This document shows positions 1 through 6,950 of a stretch of DNA of 64,000 nt, piece after piece. Position 1 is the first letter of the stretch; each line of letters begins with the position of its first letter. Origin of the DNA: Paenibacillus sp. FSL R7-0345 (GTDB taxonomy: Bacteria; Bacillota; Bacilli; Paenibacillales; Paenibacillaceae); the NCBI RefSeq assembly GCF_038595055.1, contig NZ_CP152002.1, positions 3,144,501 through 3,208,500 of the forward strand, in the 5' to 3' direction. The position numbers were made by a program, and so were the translations under genes. Under the pieces are notes generated by a model. The model saw nothing but the letters and a program-made list of their open reading frames with translations, did no database searches and was not told where the DNA came from.

Positions 1-521
1 GCTATATGTCTGATAAGGCCATGCATGATTCATTGACCGGACTGCCCAACCGTACGGCACTGGATGAATTTATGGCTCATGCGGTCAGCAAGGCCAGACA
101 GAACCAGACCACACTCAGCATTCTGTATCTTGATCTGGATGGTTTCAAGAAGGTAAATGATACATACGGTCATGCAACAGGCGATGTGCTGCTGCAGCAG
201 GTTGCGGGAAGACTGCTGGAATCCACCCGGGATCATGAGATTGTTGCCCGGCTCGGGGGAGATGAGTTCGTAGTCATACTGCATACCTCGGCAGGCAAGC
301 CGATGTATGAGGCCGAGATTGTGGCTACACGGATTATCAACAAGATTAATCTGCCTTTCCTGATCGGCGGCGGCAGTCTTCACGTCGGCTGCAGTGTTGG
401 TGCTGCGGTATGGTCGCCGGAAGCGGGAGAGCCTGCCGAAACGATGCGGCTGGCGGATGAGGCGCTCTATATTTCCAAGCGCAGCGGCAAGAACCGGATT
501 ACCTTTGAGGCAGCGGGCTGA
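1..521 (+). CDS. GGDEF-domain protein, C-terminal part (probable diguanylate cyclase)
   Basis: The open frame runs off the 5' window edge, so only the C-terminal GGDEF domain (about 172 residues) is visible; any sensor domain lies outside. The domain opens with the usual DSLTGLPNR motif and carries an intact GGDEF signature in RLGGDEFVVIL, so cyclic-di-GMP synthesis from two GTP is expected from family knowledge. The I-site position upstream reads RDHE rather than RxxD, so product inhibition at that site may be absent. It is followed by a strong terminator and is the last gene of its transcript. Confidence 0.9.
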   Translation, partial: YMSDKAMHDSLTGLPNRTALDEFMAHAVSKARQNQTTLSILYLDLDGFKKVNDTYGHATGDVLLQQVAGRLLESTRDHEIVARLGGDEFVVILHTSAGKPMYEAEIVATRIINKINLPFLIGGGSLHVGCSVGAAVWSPEAGEPAETMRLADEALYISKRSGKNRITFEAAG

Positions 522-543
522 ACGTCTGCTCCTTAAACAAAAG

Positions 544-599
544 AAAGCTCTTTTGGCCTGCAGCGTTCCGGACGCTTTGCAGTTTCAAAAGAGCTTTTA
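544..599 (+). terminator. Rho-independent terminator after the GGDEF gene
   Basis: Arms AAAGCTCTTTTG (544-555) and CAAAAGAGCTTTT (586-598) pair almost perfectly, with an additional inner stem around GCAGCGTTCC. The A-rich 5' flank means it may also serve the small minus-strand gene that ends at 626. Confidence 0.85.
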
Positions 600-625
600 T
601 GTGTGTGAAAGAGTATGTATTGTGA

Positions 626-751
626 TTAGCGCAGCTTTTTACGCGGGTTAGACCACCATTTAATCCAGAGCTTCTCCTCGTCGTCATGAAAAAACTTGAT
701 CCCGATCCATTTGAGAGGTGTCCACACCTCTTTAAAATAATATGAAGGCAT
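626..751 (-). CDS. Small basic/aromatic protein, 41 residues, unknown function
   Basis: The minus strand encodes a 41-residue peptide starting MPSYYFKEVW, rich in Trp, Phe and Lys (IKWWSNPRKKLR at the end). An AGGAGG site lies upstream, but it is 12 bases from this ATG and only 5 bases from an earlier ATG (758) that opens an 8-codon frame ending within the gene. It is therefore possible that the short frame is a translated leader or that initiation is relaxed. No family is recognised. It may be one of the small spore-associated proteins common in this region, but that is inference. Confidence 0.45.
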   Translation of the reverse strand: MPSYYFKEVWTPLKWIGIKFFHDDEEKLWIKWWSNPRKKLR

Positions 752-894
752 AGTCCATTATAACCTCCTAATAGTTAATTTTTACTATATATTACGCCTG
801 AATTTATATTTTAACAAGGACTATTAAGTTAAAATTAATTTAAGCGAACGGTCTACAGGCGGGTCAAATACCCAGTAAGGATTCGGGCGTTTGG

Positions 895-903
895 CATATG
901 CTA
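895..903 (+). promoter_or_regulatory. Possible sporulation-type -10 element (CATANNNTA) for the first YjcZ gene
   Basis: CATATGCTATGCTGTA lies about 25 bases before the ribosome site of the 935 gene. CATANNNTA is the known -10 pattern of late mother-cell sigma factors (SigK). A near-identical CATATTCTATTCTGTA precedes the second YjcZ gene at the equivalent place. No convincing -35 AC was found at 16-17 bases, so the assignment is tentative. Confidence 0.35.
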
Positions 904-934
904 TGCTGTAAGCTAACTTGAAGGAGGAATTCTG

Positions 935-1036
935 ATGAGCGAAGCCGCAGGAGCAGGGTACGGAGGCTGGGCAACCTCAGCAACGACAATTCTGGTACTG
1001 TTTATATTACTTGTGATTATTACACGTACATTTTAG
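935..1036 (+). CDS. YjcZ-family micro-protein (33 residues)
   Basis: A 33-residue peptide with a short Gly-rich head (AGAGYGGWATSAT) and one hydrophobic helix (ILVLFILLVII) ending in a short basic tail. This layout is typical of the YjcZ family of small membrane proteins of spore formers. A perfect AAGGAGG site lies 7-8 bases before the ATG. It is a shorter relative of the protein at 2975-3109; both share the Gly-rich head and the ILVL...LLVII core. Role unknown; a link with sporulation is family knowledge, not visible here. Confidence 0.75.
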   Translation: MSEAAGAGYGGWATSATTILVLFILLVIITRTF

Positions 1037-1198
1037 TAACGGTCAGCGACCATGATTTGCATATGGAACGCCGCGGGCATAAGCTCCGGCGTTTTTTGTG
1101 CTGCAGCTAAAGAAAGATGGCCGCTGACCGGGTCTTTAGGGATAAGCACAAGCCTTTCCGGCGGTGGTGCATTTAATATAGGGAAAGGATGTGAGGGC

Positions 1199-1996
1199 AT
1201 GACCAATGCCGAATTTATCGCACGGATTGTTCCCTACGCGGTAGCCGACATGCAGCGCAGCCACATTGCCGCTTCACTCACAATTGCCCAGGCTGCACTT
1301 GAGTCCGGCTGGGGGAACAGCGGGTTAACGGTAAAGGCAAATAACCTGTTCGGGATCAAAGGCAGCGGACCGGCAGGAAGCATTGCTGTCCGCACAACGG
1401 AATATTTAAACGGCAAACCGGTACAGGTAACAGCCGCTTTCCGCGCTTATAATGACTGGGGCGAATCCGTAGCAGATCATTCCGCGCTTATTGTCGGGGG
1501 TGTCTCGTGGAACCGCAACCTGTACAGCAGGGTGATCGGAGTGGACGGGCAGACGGCCGCCCGGGAAATCGCTGCGGCAGGCTACGCCACTGACCCGAAC
1601 TATACGGCAAAGCTGATTCAGATCATGGACACCTATAATCTGTACCAATATGACGAAATCAAGGAGGATGATGAGATGTCGGCGGAAGACAGACAGAAGC
1701 TTGCGAATCTGGAAACGGAGCTAAAGGACCTGCGTGTACTGCTGGCTGGTCTTACGGTAAGCAGGGATACCCTAAAGACCGGAGTGCAGGAGCAGGGCCA
1801 GGCGATCAAAAATGTTACAGACCGGCTAACCGTCATTGAAGGCCGTGCGGTTATGAATGTTCCGGCATGGGCGGAACCGGCAGTGAATGCGGCAGTTGCT
1901 GCTGGGCTGCTGGATACACCGACGGGCGGAAGCTATGACTTTTACCGGCTACTGACCGTGCTTCACAGGGCGGGCCTGCTGGTGACCGGGAGGTGA
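1199..1996 (+). CDS. Glucosaminidase-type endolysin/autolysin
   Basis: A 265-residue protein. Residues 5-150 form a mannosyl-glycoprotein endo-beta-N-acetylglucosaminidase (LytG/FlgJ-like) domain, with the likely catalytic Glu35 in AALESGWG and the supporting NLFGIKG and YATDPNY motifs. Residues 155-215 look like a coiled coil, and the tail (VPAWAEPAVNAAVAAGLL) resembles the SLH-like end seen on phage lysins. No signal peptide is seen. The ATG at 1199 was chosen because GGAAAGGATGTGAGGG precedes it; the frame is open upstream to 1052 without a ribosome site. It is followed immediately by a holin-like gene, so it probably cleaves peptidoglycan after holin-assisted release, although no phage genes surround it. 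Confidence 0.8.
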   Translation: MTNAEFIARIVPYAVADMQRSHIAASLTIAQAALESGWGNSGLTVKANNLFGIKGSGPAGSIAVRTTEYLNGKPVQVTAAFRAYNDWGESVADHSALIVGGVSWNRNLYSRVIGVDGQTAAREIAAAGYATDPNYTAKLIQIMDTYNLYQYDEIKEDDEMSAEDRQKLANLETELKDLRVLLAGLTVSRDTLKTGVQEQGQAIKNVTDRLTVIEGRAVMNVPAWAEPAVNAAVAAGLLDTPTGGSYDFYRLLTVLHRAGLLVTGR

Positions 1997-2001
1997 ATAC
2001 G

Positions 2002-2283
2002 ATGGTTAACGAGGCGCTTAACAATGTGCTGGCCTTCGCCTCTGTGCTGGCTGTGTTTGTTATGGCGCTTGTCCAGCTGGTGAAGAACAGTGTCAATCTG
2101 CCCAAGCAGCTTGTGCCGGCGGTGGGCCTGGTAATCGGGCTCCTTGTCGGTGCTGTCTCATACCCCTTCACAGATATGACGCTCGTGCTCCGTTTATGGG
2201 CTGGGGGACTGGCCGGTCTATCGGCTACCGGACTGTTTGAGCTCGCTTTTAATAGACGGGACGGGTACACAAAGGACAAATAG
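2002..2283 (+). CDS. Holin-like small membrane protein
   Basis: 93 residues with two or three hydrophobic helices (ALNNVLAFASVLAVFVMALV near the start, LVPAVGLVIGLLVGAVSY in the middle, LWAGGLAGLSATGLFELAF near the end) and a charged tail (NRRDGYTKDK). Size and layout fit phage-type holins. The ATG at 2002 is preferred because GGGAGGTG sits 6 bases upstream; a GTG at 1993 would overlap the end of the endolysin gene. Its place directly after the lysin is the strongest argument for a holin role. Confidence 0.65.
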   Translation: MVNEALNNVLAFASVLAVFVMALVQLVKNSVNLPKQLVPAVGLVIGLLVGAVSYPFTDMTLVLRLWAGGLAGLSATGLFELAFNRRDGYTKDK

Positions 2284-2402
2284 CATATGCAGGGAACTAA
2301 TCTGCTGTGAAGTTATTCTTTTACTTGTTGGTCATATGACCAAGCAATCGCCGGCTGCAGCTAATATGATGAACTATGCGTTACAGAAAGGAGGTGCTTT
2401 TT

Positions 2403-2825
2403 GTGGGAACTTATCTTGATGCGAGAACCTCTCAGAATGCCAGTACGGCGAACTCGATTGCCATTCCGATTCTGGTCATTAATACGCCGCAGCTGTTCGG
2501 TCAGATTGGCCTGTTAAGCGAAGGGGTTACGACCAATCCGCGCGTGCTGTTGAAAGGTACCGTCTCTGTTCAGCTGCCGCTGGCGCTGGTCGGAATCACC
2601 ATCCGGATTGTCCGGGGAACGCTGGCGACTGATCCAGTTGTCTACTCCGCCACCTCAACGTTCAACTTGAGTCTGCTGGCTCCGCAGGTTATCACATTCT
2701 CTGCTGCCGACTTTAATCCGCCGGTTACCCCTCAGCTGACTTATACTGCTTTTGTATCCTCCAATCTGCTGGGAACGGTCCGTGTAGGTCCGGAAAGCTT
2801 TGATGGTATACTGGTTTCTGACTAA
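2403..2825 (+). CDS. Unknown beta-rich protein (140 residues)
   Basis: Begins at a GTG preceded by AAAGGAGG. The sequence alternates short hydrophobic strands with Ser/Thr/Pro turns (VQLPLALVGITIRIVRG, TLATDPVVYSATSTFNLSLL), has no Cys, no signal peptide and no membrane helix, and looks like a compact beta-sandwich. It sits between the lysis-like pair and a YjcZ gene. I do not recognise the family; an outer spore-layer (exosporium-like jelly-roll) protein is possible from fold impression and context only. Confidence 0.6.
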   Translation: MGTYLDARTSQNASTANSIAIPILVINTPQLFGQIGLLSEGVTTNPRVLLKGTVSVQLPLALVGITIRIVRGTLATDPVVYSATSTFNLSLLAPQVITFSAADFNPPVTPQLTYTAFVSSNLLGTVRVGPESFDGILVSD

Positions 2826-2834
2826 ATGCAGCTC

Positions 2835-2880
2835 CTGCACCTTGTCATGCCTTATATTAAGTGCGGCAAGGTGCAGATTT
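2835..2880 (+). terminator. Probable terminator
   Basis: CTGCACCTTG (2835-2844) pairs perfectly with CAAGGTGCAG (2867-2876). The following T-run is short (ATTTACT), so termination may be weak. Confidence 0.5.
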
Positions 2881-2932
2881 ACTGCTCAGCCTAAAAAAGT
2901 CCGTTTTGCCCAATCTGAATAGAACCCTGATA

Positions 2933-2941
2933 CATATTCTA
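2933..2941 (+). promoter_or_regulatory. Possible sporulation-type -10 element for the second YjcZ gene
   Basis: CATATTCTATTCTGTA matches the element in front of the 935 gene (CATATGCTATGCTGTA). In both cases a CCCA motif lies 24 bases upstream and TTGAAGGAGG follows downstream, so the two upstream regions look like copies. Confidence 0.35.
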
Positions 2942-2974
2942 TTCTGTAGTCATTATCTTGAAGGAGGTTATCTC

Positions 2975-3109
2975 ATGGGTGCAGATTGCGGATACGGTGG
3001 TAATGTTGGCGGCGCTAATGTAGGTCCTGTAGGTCCTTGGACTTCTACTGGTGCGATTCTGGTTCTTTATATCCTGCTTGTTATTATCTTGAGTGCCTGC
3101 TTCATCTAA
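2975..3109 (+). CDS. YjcZ-family micro-protein (44 residues)
   Basis: Gly-rich head (GADCGYGGNVGGANVG), then PWTSTGAILVLYILLVIILSAC with a single hydrophobic helix, ending at residue 44. The ATG at 2975 has AAGGAGG 7-8 bases upstream; the frame is open to 2861 but no ribosome site supports an earlier start. Paralogue of the 935 gene. It contains two Cys (residues 5 and 42), unlike the shorter copy. Function unknown. Confidence 0.8.
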   Translation: MGADCGYGGNVGGANVGPVGPWTSTGAILVLYILLVIILSACFI

Positions 3110-3121
3110 GGGGGTCCTCCC

Positions 3122-3161
3122 AGGCGTGTTTCCGGCTAAGCCGGGAGCATGCCTTTTTTTA
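3122..3161 (+). terminator. Rho-independent terminator
   Basis: AGGCGTG...CCGGC / GCCGGGAGCATGCCT stem followed by seven T residues, directly after the YjcZ gene. Confidence 0.8.
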
Positions 3162-3299
3162 TTGCAGAAATCAGGAACGATTGCTTACACTGGATAAAAG
3201 TGGATTGAGGAATGGTGTTTTTATACTTACTTGGTAAATTGGCTGAACTTAACCTGTATTGTAAACGTATTAATTAGAAATTAGAACAAGGAGATGTTT

Positions 3300-5012
3300 A
3301 TGATGAGAAAAAAAGCTGTAATGCTATCGGTTTGCGGTCTGCTAATGCTTGGAGGAGGGGGGATGCCTGCGCCGGCATACGGTGCTAATAACTACACAGG
3401 ACTTATTCTTAATAATAAGCCGCTAAGTCTTCCTGAAGACGTAAGTACCTTCTTGCGCGGCTCTGAGATTATGGTGCCGGTGCGTCCGGTAGGGGAAGCT
3501 TTAGGCTACGGTGTAAACTACATAAAAGCAGAGAACCGTCTGGAGCTGAAGGACAAAAACCACAATTATGTAATTCAACTGGATGAGAGTACTGTTTATG
3601 TGGATGGAGGAGTGAAGGGACAGGATATTTCCGGTCAGCCGGTTTTGAAAAACAATCGTATTTATGTGCCGGTACAGTTTTTCCAGGTACTCGGCCTTAT
3701 TACGGCTTATAATGCAGATTCTGCCCAAGCTGCAGTCACTACTCCGCAAAAGTATGCTGAGAATATTACAGGACTGCTCAGTGGAGGAAAATATATGGAA
3801 TTGTGGCAGCAGGTATTCAGTAAAGAAGTTCAGCAGGGTCTACCGGTATTGAAAATGCAGTCCGTCTGGGAGACGCTGGTTGGAACCTATGGCAATTTTG
3901 TCCGGCTGGACTCTGTAGCAGCGGTCCCGGTTGACGGTTACACCGTTATTCAAGCACCTGCAGTATTTGCCCAAAGCAGCTTGATGATGACGCTTAGAGT
4001 CGACAGCTCCGGCCGCTTAGCCGGGTTATTGTTCGCACCTGTTGCGGCGGCCGATGACAAAGAGCTTCCGGCGGGACTTATTGAAGAGGAAACGATTGTA
4101 GGCGAAGGTACGGCATATCCATTAAAAGGCACGCTGACATTACCGGAGCATGCGTCAGGCCTGCTGCCTTCGGTTGTGCTGGTGCACGGCTCCGGCTCAT
4201 CGGACCAGGATGAAACGGCATTTGGTTACAAAATTTTCCGCGATCTCGCCTGGGGACTTGCCCAGCAGGGGATTGCAGTCTTGCGGTATGACAAACGGAC
4301 CTACACTTATGGCCAGCAATATGCAGGCGGGGCGTCGGCCAGCCTGACAGTAAAGGAAGAGACTGTGGACGATGCCGTACTGGCGGCGAAGCTGCTGAAG
4401 CGGGATGCGCGTTTGGATCACGGGCAGGTATATTTGGCCGGGCATAGCCTCGGCGGCATGCTGGCCCCGCGGATCGATGCCGGAGGCGGTGATTTCGCCG
4501 GACTCATTCTGTTGGCCGGATCACCGCGCAAGCTGTGGGAAATCTCCTATGACCAGAACATGGCTATTGTACAGGCTATGGATGACAGTGATCCGCGCAA
4601 AGCCCAGAATAAGGCTCTTGTTGACGCCGAGCTTCTTAAGGCTGAGGCCTTGGCTTCTATGACCACAGAGCAGGCAAAGCTGGCACAGCCGGTATTCGGA
4701 ATGCCGGCGAATTATTTGCTGGATATGGAGCAGCATGATGCAGCAGCGCTTGCCGGGAAGCTGACCAAGCCGGTGCTCGTGCTGCAGGGTGCAGACGATT
4801 TTCAGGTATATGCGGATAAGGATTTTGTGCAGTGGAAAGAAGTACTGAAGAATAATCCGGCGGCAGCGTTTAAGCTGTATCCGGGACTGAATCACTTTTT
4901 TGTCAATTATGACGGGGAAGGCGCCGGAACAATCGAAGAATATAAAGTGCCGGGGAGTGTGGATGAGCAGGTTATTTCAGACATAGGAGAATGGATCAGC
5001 GGACAGAACTAG
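3300..5012 (+). CDS. Secreted stalk-domain alpha/beta hydrolase
   Basis: About 570 residues. A signal peptide covers the first 30 residues (KKAVMLSVCGLLMLGGGGMP, then APAYGA). Next comes a copper-amine-oxidase-like N-terminal stalk domain (residues ~35-145; MVPVRPVGEALGY, RIYVPVQFFQVLGL), then a DUF3887-like segment (~150-245), then an alpha/beta hydrolase (~265-570). The hydrolase has the VLVHGSGSSDQDE oxyanion region, nucleophile motif GHSLGG, an acid in QGADDF and His in LNHFF. It probably acts on the outer face of the membrane; substrate unknown. The N-terminal 240 residues are paralogous to the protein at 56417-57184. AAGGAG at 3288-3293 supports ATG 3300 (or 3303). Confidence 0.85.
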   Translation: MMRKKAVMLSVCGLLMLGGGGMPAPAYGANNYTGLILNNKPLSLPEDVSTFLRGSEIMVPVRPVGEALGYGVNYIKAENRLELKDKNHNYVIQLDESTVYVDGGVKGQDISGQPVLKNNRIYVPVQFFQVLGLITAYNADSAQAAVTTPQKYAENITGLLSGGKYMELWQQVFSKEVQQGLPVLKMQSVWETLVGTYGNFVRLDSVAAVPVDGYTVIQAPAVFAQSSLMMTLRVDSSGRLAGLLFAPVAAADDKELPAGLIEEETIVGEGTAYPLKGTLTLPEHASGLLPSVVLVHGSGSSDQDETAFGYKIFRDLAWGLAQQGIAVLRYDKRTYTYGQQYAGGASASLTVKEETVDDAVLAAKLLKRDARLDHGQVYLAGHSLGGMLAPRIDAGGGDFAGLILLAGSPRKLWEISYDQNMAIVQAMDDSDPRKAQNKALVDAELLKAEALASMTTEQAKLAQPVFGMPANYLLDMEQHDAAALAGKLTKPVLVLQGADDFQVYADKDFVQWKEVLKNNPAAAFKLYPGLNHFFVNYDGEGAGTIEEYKVPGSVDEQVISDIGEWISGQN

Positions 5013-5141
5013 TTTACAGAAGGCTTTAATTAAGAAGGAGGACGATGGGAAAAACAGATGTTTAAAATTTTTCACATTTCTCATCTATACGGATATAGGA
5101 CTATAGTTATATTATAGAATTGATCTTTTTTATGATGATAA

Positions 5142-5789
5142 ATGAGCCGGGCGGTGTATGTGTTGTTGTGGGAAGTTGCCGGATTTATGTTTTTTTCAAC
5201 AATTGAAGGTTTATCCTTGTACTACTTAATTATGTGTCTGTTCCGTTTTAAATGGAAAGAGTATGTGTGGCCAGCCATGGTCATCATTCTGCTTAATAAT
5301 CTTCAGAGCTATTTGCTGCGCAATGAGCTGAACCTGGACAATCTCTCGCCGCTTATTACCGTTATCGTGTTCATTCTGCTGTTTGCTGCCGTTGTGCGGA
5401 TGCCGGTTGTGCTGGCGGTGATTGCCACGATATCGGGATATGTCATTTTTGCGGCGGTTCAGACAGCGCTGGTCTTTATTCTGTTCGGATCGCTTGAGAC
5501 GGTGAATGCGCATATTGCTAACGGTTATCTGCTGCAGACCGCTACCGCAGCGGCAGCTGTAGCCAGCTTCTGGTACCTGTACCGTAAAGGCAAGGGCTTC
5601 ACGTTTGATCTGGACAAGCTCAGATTCAAGCTGGAGGATATTGTGCTCACGGGGCTGATCATTGTTTTTCTGCTGGCCATTTCTGTAGTGCTTTTTTATA
5701 ATAATCTTCTATTTAACATTGTGTTCTTTATAGGGATGTCAGTGCTGCTATTGTACTATTCCACTAAGAAGGAGCAAGAGGATGCTTGA
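5142..5789 (+). CDS. Polytopic membrane protein resembling a kinase-less AgrC sensor domain
   Basis: 215 residues with six or seven hydrophobic helices (roughly residues 10-33, 39-58, 69-87, 88-115, 127-147, 169-187, 189-207) and a short charged tail (STKKEQEDA). The size and helix count fit the N-terminal sensor part of AgrC-type receptors, but no dimerisation or ATPase domain follows. The stop codon overlaps agrB by 8 bases, indicating translational coupling. The start is uncertain: ATG 5142 has no clear ribosome site; GTG 5154 or ATG 5187 are alternatives. It could be the peptide receptor of a phosphorelay-free circuit, a peptide exporter or immunity protein. No sequence motif decides this. 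Confidence 0.7.
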   Translation: MSRAVYVLLWEVAGFMFFSTIEGLSLYYLIMCLFRFKWKEYVWPAMVIILLNNLQSYLLRNELNLDNLSPLITVIVFILLFAAVVRMPVVLAVIATISGYVIFAAVQTALVFILFGSLETVNAHIANGYLLQTATAAAAVASFWYLYRKGKGFTFDLDKLRFKLEDIVLTGLIIVFLLAISVVLFYNNLLFNIVFFIGMSVLLLYYSTKKEQEDA

Positions 5790-6324
5790 ACGAATGGCAG
5801 GATGGGCTGCGGCCAGAATCAAACTGATGGTCCCCGAACATCCGGCTTCGTATGCAGTTCTCAGGTTTGCCCTTGCAGTAATCTTTAATATTATGCTGGT
5901 CATAAGCTGTACATTGCTGGTTTCGCTGGTTACAGGCAACACCGCGGAGGCTGGCCTGATTCTGATTTCGTTCGCTCTGCTGCGGCAGGTTTCCGGCGGT
6001 GTACATTTGAAGTCCGGCATGGCCTGTGTGATTGTTACAACAGTCATGTTCACTATTTTATCTTATGTGCAGGCCGGGCCGGCAGGCGTCCAGCTTATGA
6101 ACGGTCTAAGCCTGCTGCTCGTCCTGCTGCTTGCCCCCGCCGGCATCGATAAGCAGACGAAAATACCAAGACAGCACTGGCCCAAGCTCAAAATAATCGC
6201 GGCTGTGCTCGTAACTATGAATTTCTTTATTGCTTCTCCTGTTATTGCGGCTGCTTTTGCAGCCCAGTCAATAAGTTTGGTACTTGCTTGGAGAAAGGGG
6301 AGCGGAAATCATCAGAACATTTAA
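5782..6324 (+). CDS. agrB: AgrB-like cyclic peptide processing protease
   Basis: 180 residues, mostly membrane helices. It carries the AgrB signature RQVSGGVHLKSGMAC with His74 and Cys81. The 7-residue spacing equals the catalytic His77/Cys84 pair known for Staphylococcus AgrB. AgrB removes the C-terminal part of the AgrD precursor and helps cyclise the signal. GGAGCAAGAGG lies in front of the ATG. The gene overlaps the preceding membrane-protein gene and the agrD reading frame, so all are likely one operon. The function is assigned from motif and neighbours with high certainty. Confidence 0.92.
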   Translation: MLERMAGWAAARIKLMVPEHPASYAVLRFALAVIFNIMLVISCTLLVSLVTGNTAEAGLILISFALLRQVSGGVHLKSGMACVIVTTVMFTILSYVQAGPAGVQLMNGLSLLLVLLLAPAGIDKQTKIPRQHWPKLKIIAAVLVTMNFFIASPVIAAAFAAQSISLVLAWRKGSGNHQNI

Positions 6325-6445
6325 GCACATAGCCGTGTATAAGCTGGCGTCAGTCCTGTTTGCCGTCGCTGCTTTTGTAGCAGATGCTGTACCGAGTATA
6401 CTTTACATCCACCAGCCGGAGATTCCGGAAGAACTACTGAAATAG
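6308..6445 (+). CDS. agrD: AgrD-like cyclic lactone autoinducer precursor with Ser in place of Cys
   Basis: A 45-codon frame: amphipathic leader (RTFKHIAVYKLASVLFAVAA), signal core AVPSILYI, and C-terminal recognition tail HQPEIPEELLK. The tail and position fit AgrD precursors; Clostridium-type AgrD also has HQPE directly after the ring. The ring residue is Ser30 instead of the usual Cys, so a lactone ring S-I-L-Y-I is predicted. No ATG exists in the frame: a ribosome site (AAAGGGGAG) stands before tandem ATC codons at 6308/6311, while the only nearby canonical starts are TTG 6284 and GTG 6335, neither with a good site. GTG 6335 would still give a 36-residue precursor. Confidence 0.85.
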   Translation: MIRTFKHIAVYKLASVLFAVAAFVADAVPSILYIHQPEIPEELLK

Positions 6446-6462
6446 TATTGGAGCTGGTTTTA

Positions 6463-6858
6463 TTGAGCAGTATGTCTGTAACCCGTGACGCCAAGGGGAA
6501 CTCTGGATTGTCCGCCCTCGAAATCTCGGAAATCACTTACATGGAGTTTGAACGCAGTCTGTACAGAATCGTTCTCCATACGAAGGATGAAGTATTTTAT
6601 ACAGTAGGAACTCTGAAATACTGGGTAACCACCCTGAAGAGCTCGGGCTATAATTTTGTTCTGGCAGACCGCAACACCCTGATTAATGTCAAAAATATCG
6701 TTCAGCTGGACAAAACCTTCCACGTTGCCTATTTCGGCGAAAACCGCAAGGGCGTAGAACAAAAGTGTTTTCTGTCCGAAAAAGGCTATAAGCTGGTCGT
6801 TAAGGATGTCAAACTCTCGCATCCGAATATAACATTTATTGAGCTGCCGCTTTGGTAG
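6463..6858 (+). CDS. Stand-alone LytTR DNA-binding regulator
   Basis: About 131 residues, essentially one LytTR domain (EISEITYMEFERSLYRIVLH, later ADRNTLINVKNIVQL). There is no receiver domain, so it cannot be activated by a classical histidine kinase. GGAG at 6450 supports TTG 6463; ATG 6472 is the alternative. It follows agrD by 17 bases and is the obvious output regulator of the peptide system. Known precedents for receiver-less LytTR proteins are the HdrR/BrsR regulators of streptococci, which are held by a membrane inhibitor protein encoded next to them. Confidence 0.88.
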   Translation: MSSMSVTRDAKGNSGLSALEISEITYMEFERSLYRIVLHTKDEVFYTVGTLKYWVTTLKSSGYNFVLADRNTLINVKNIVQLDKTFHVAYFGENRKGVEQKCFLSEKGYKLVVKDVKLSHPNITFIELPLW

Positions 6859-6950
6859 TTCTTTTTTTATTGAAAGGAAAATATTGCATGCGGCGGGATG
6901 AGCCTATATACTCCATGTTAGCAGTTAAAATTTGAAATACATGGAGGGAA

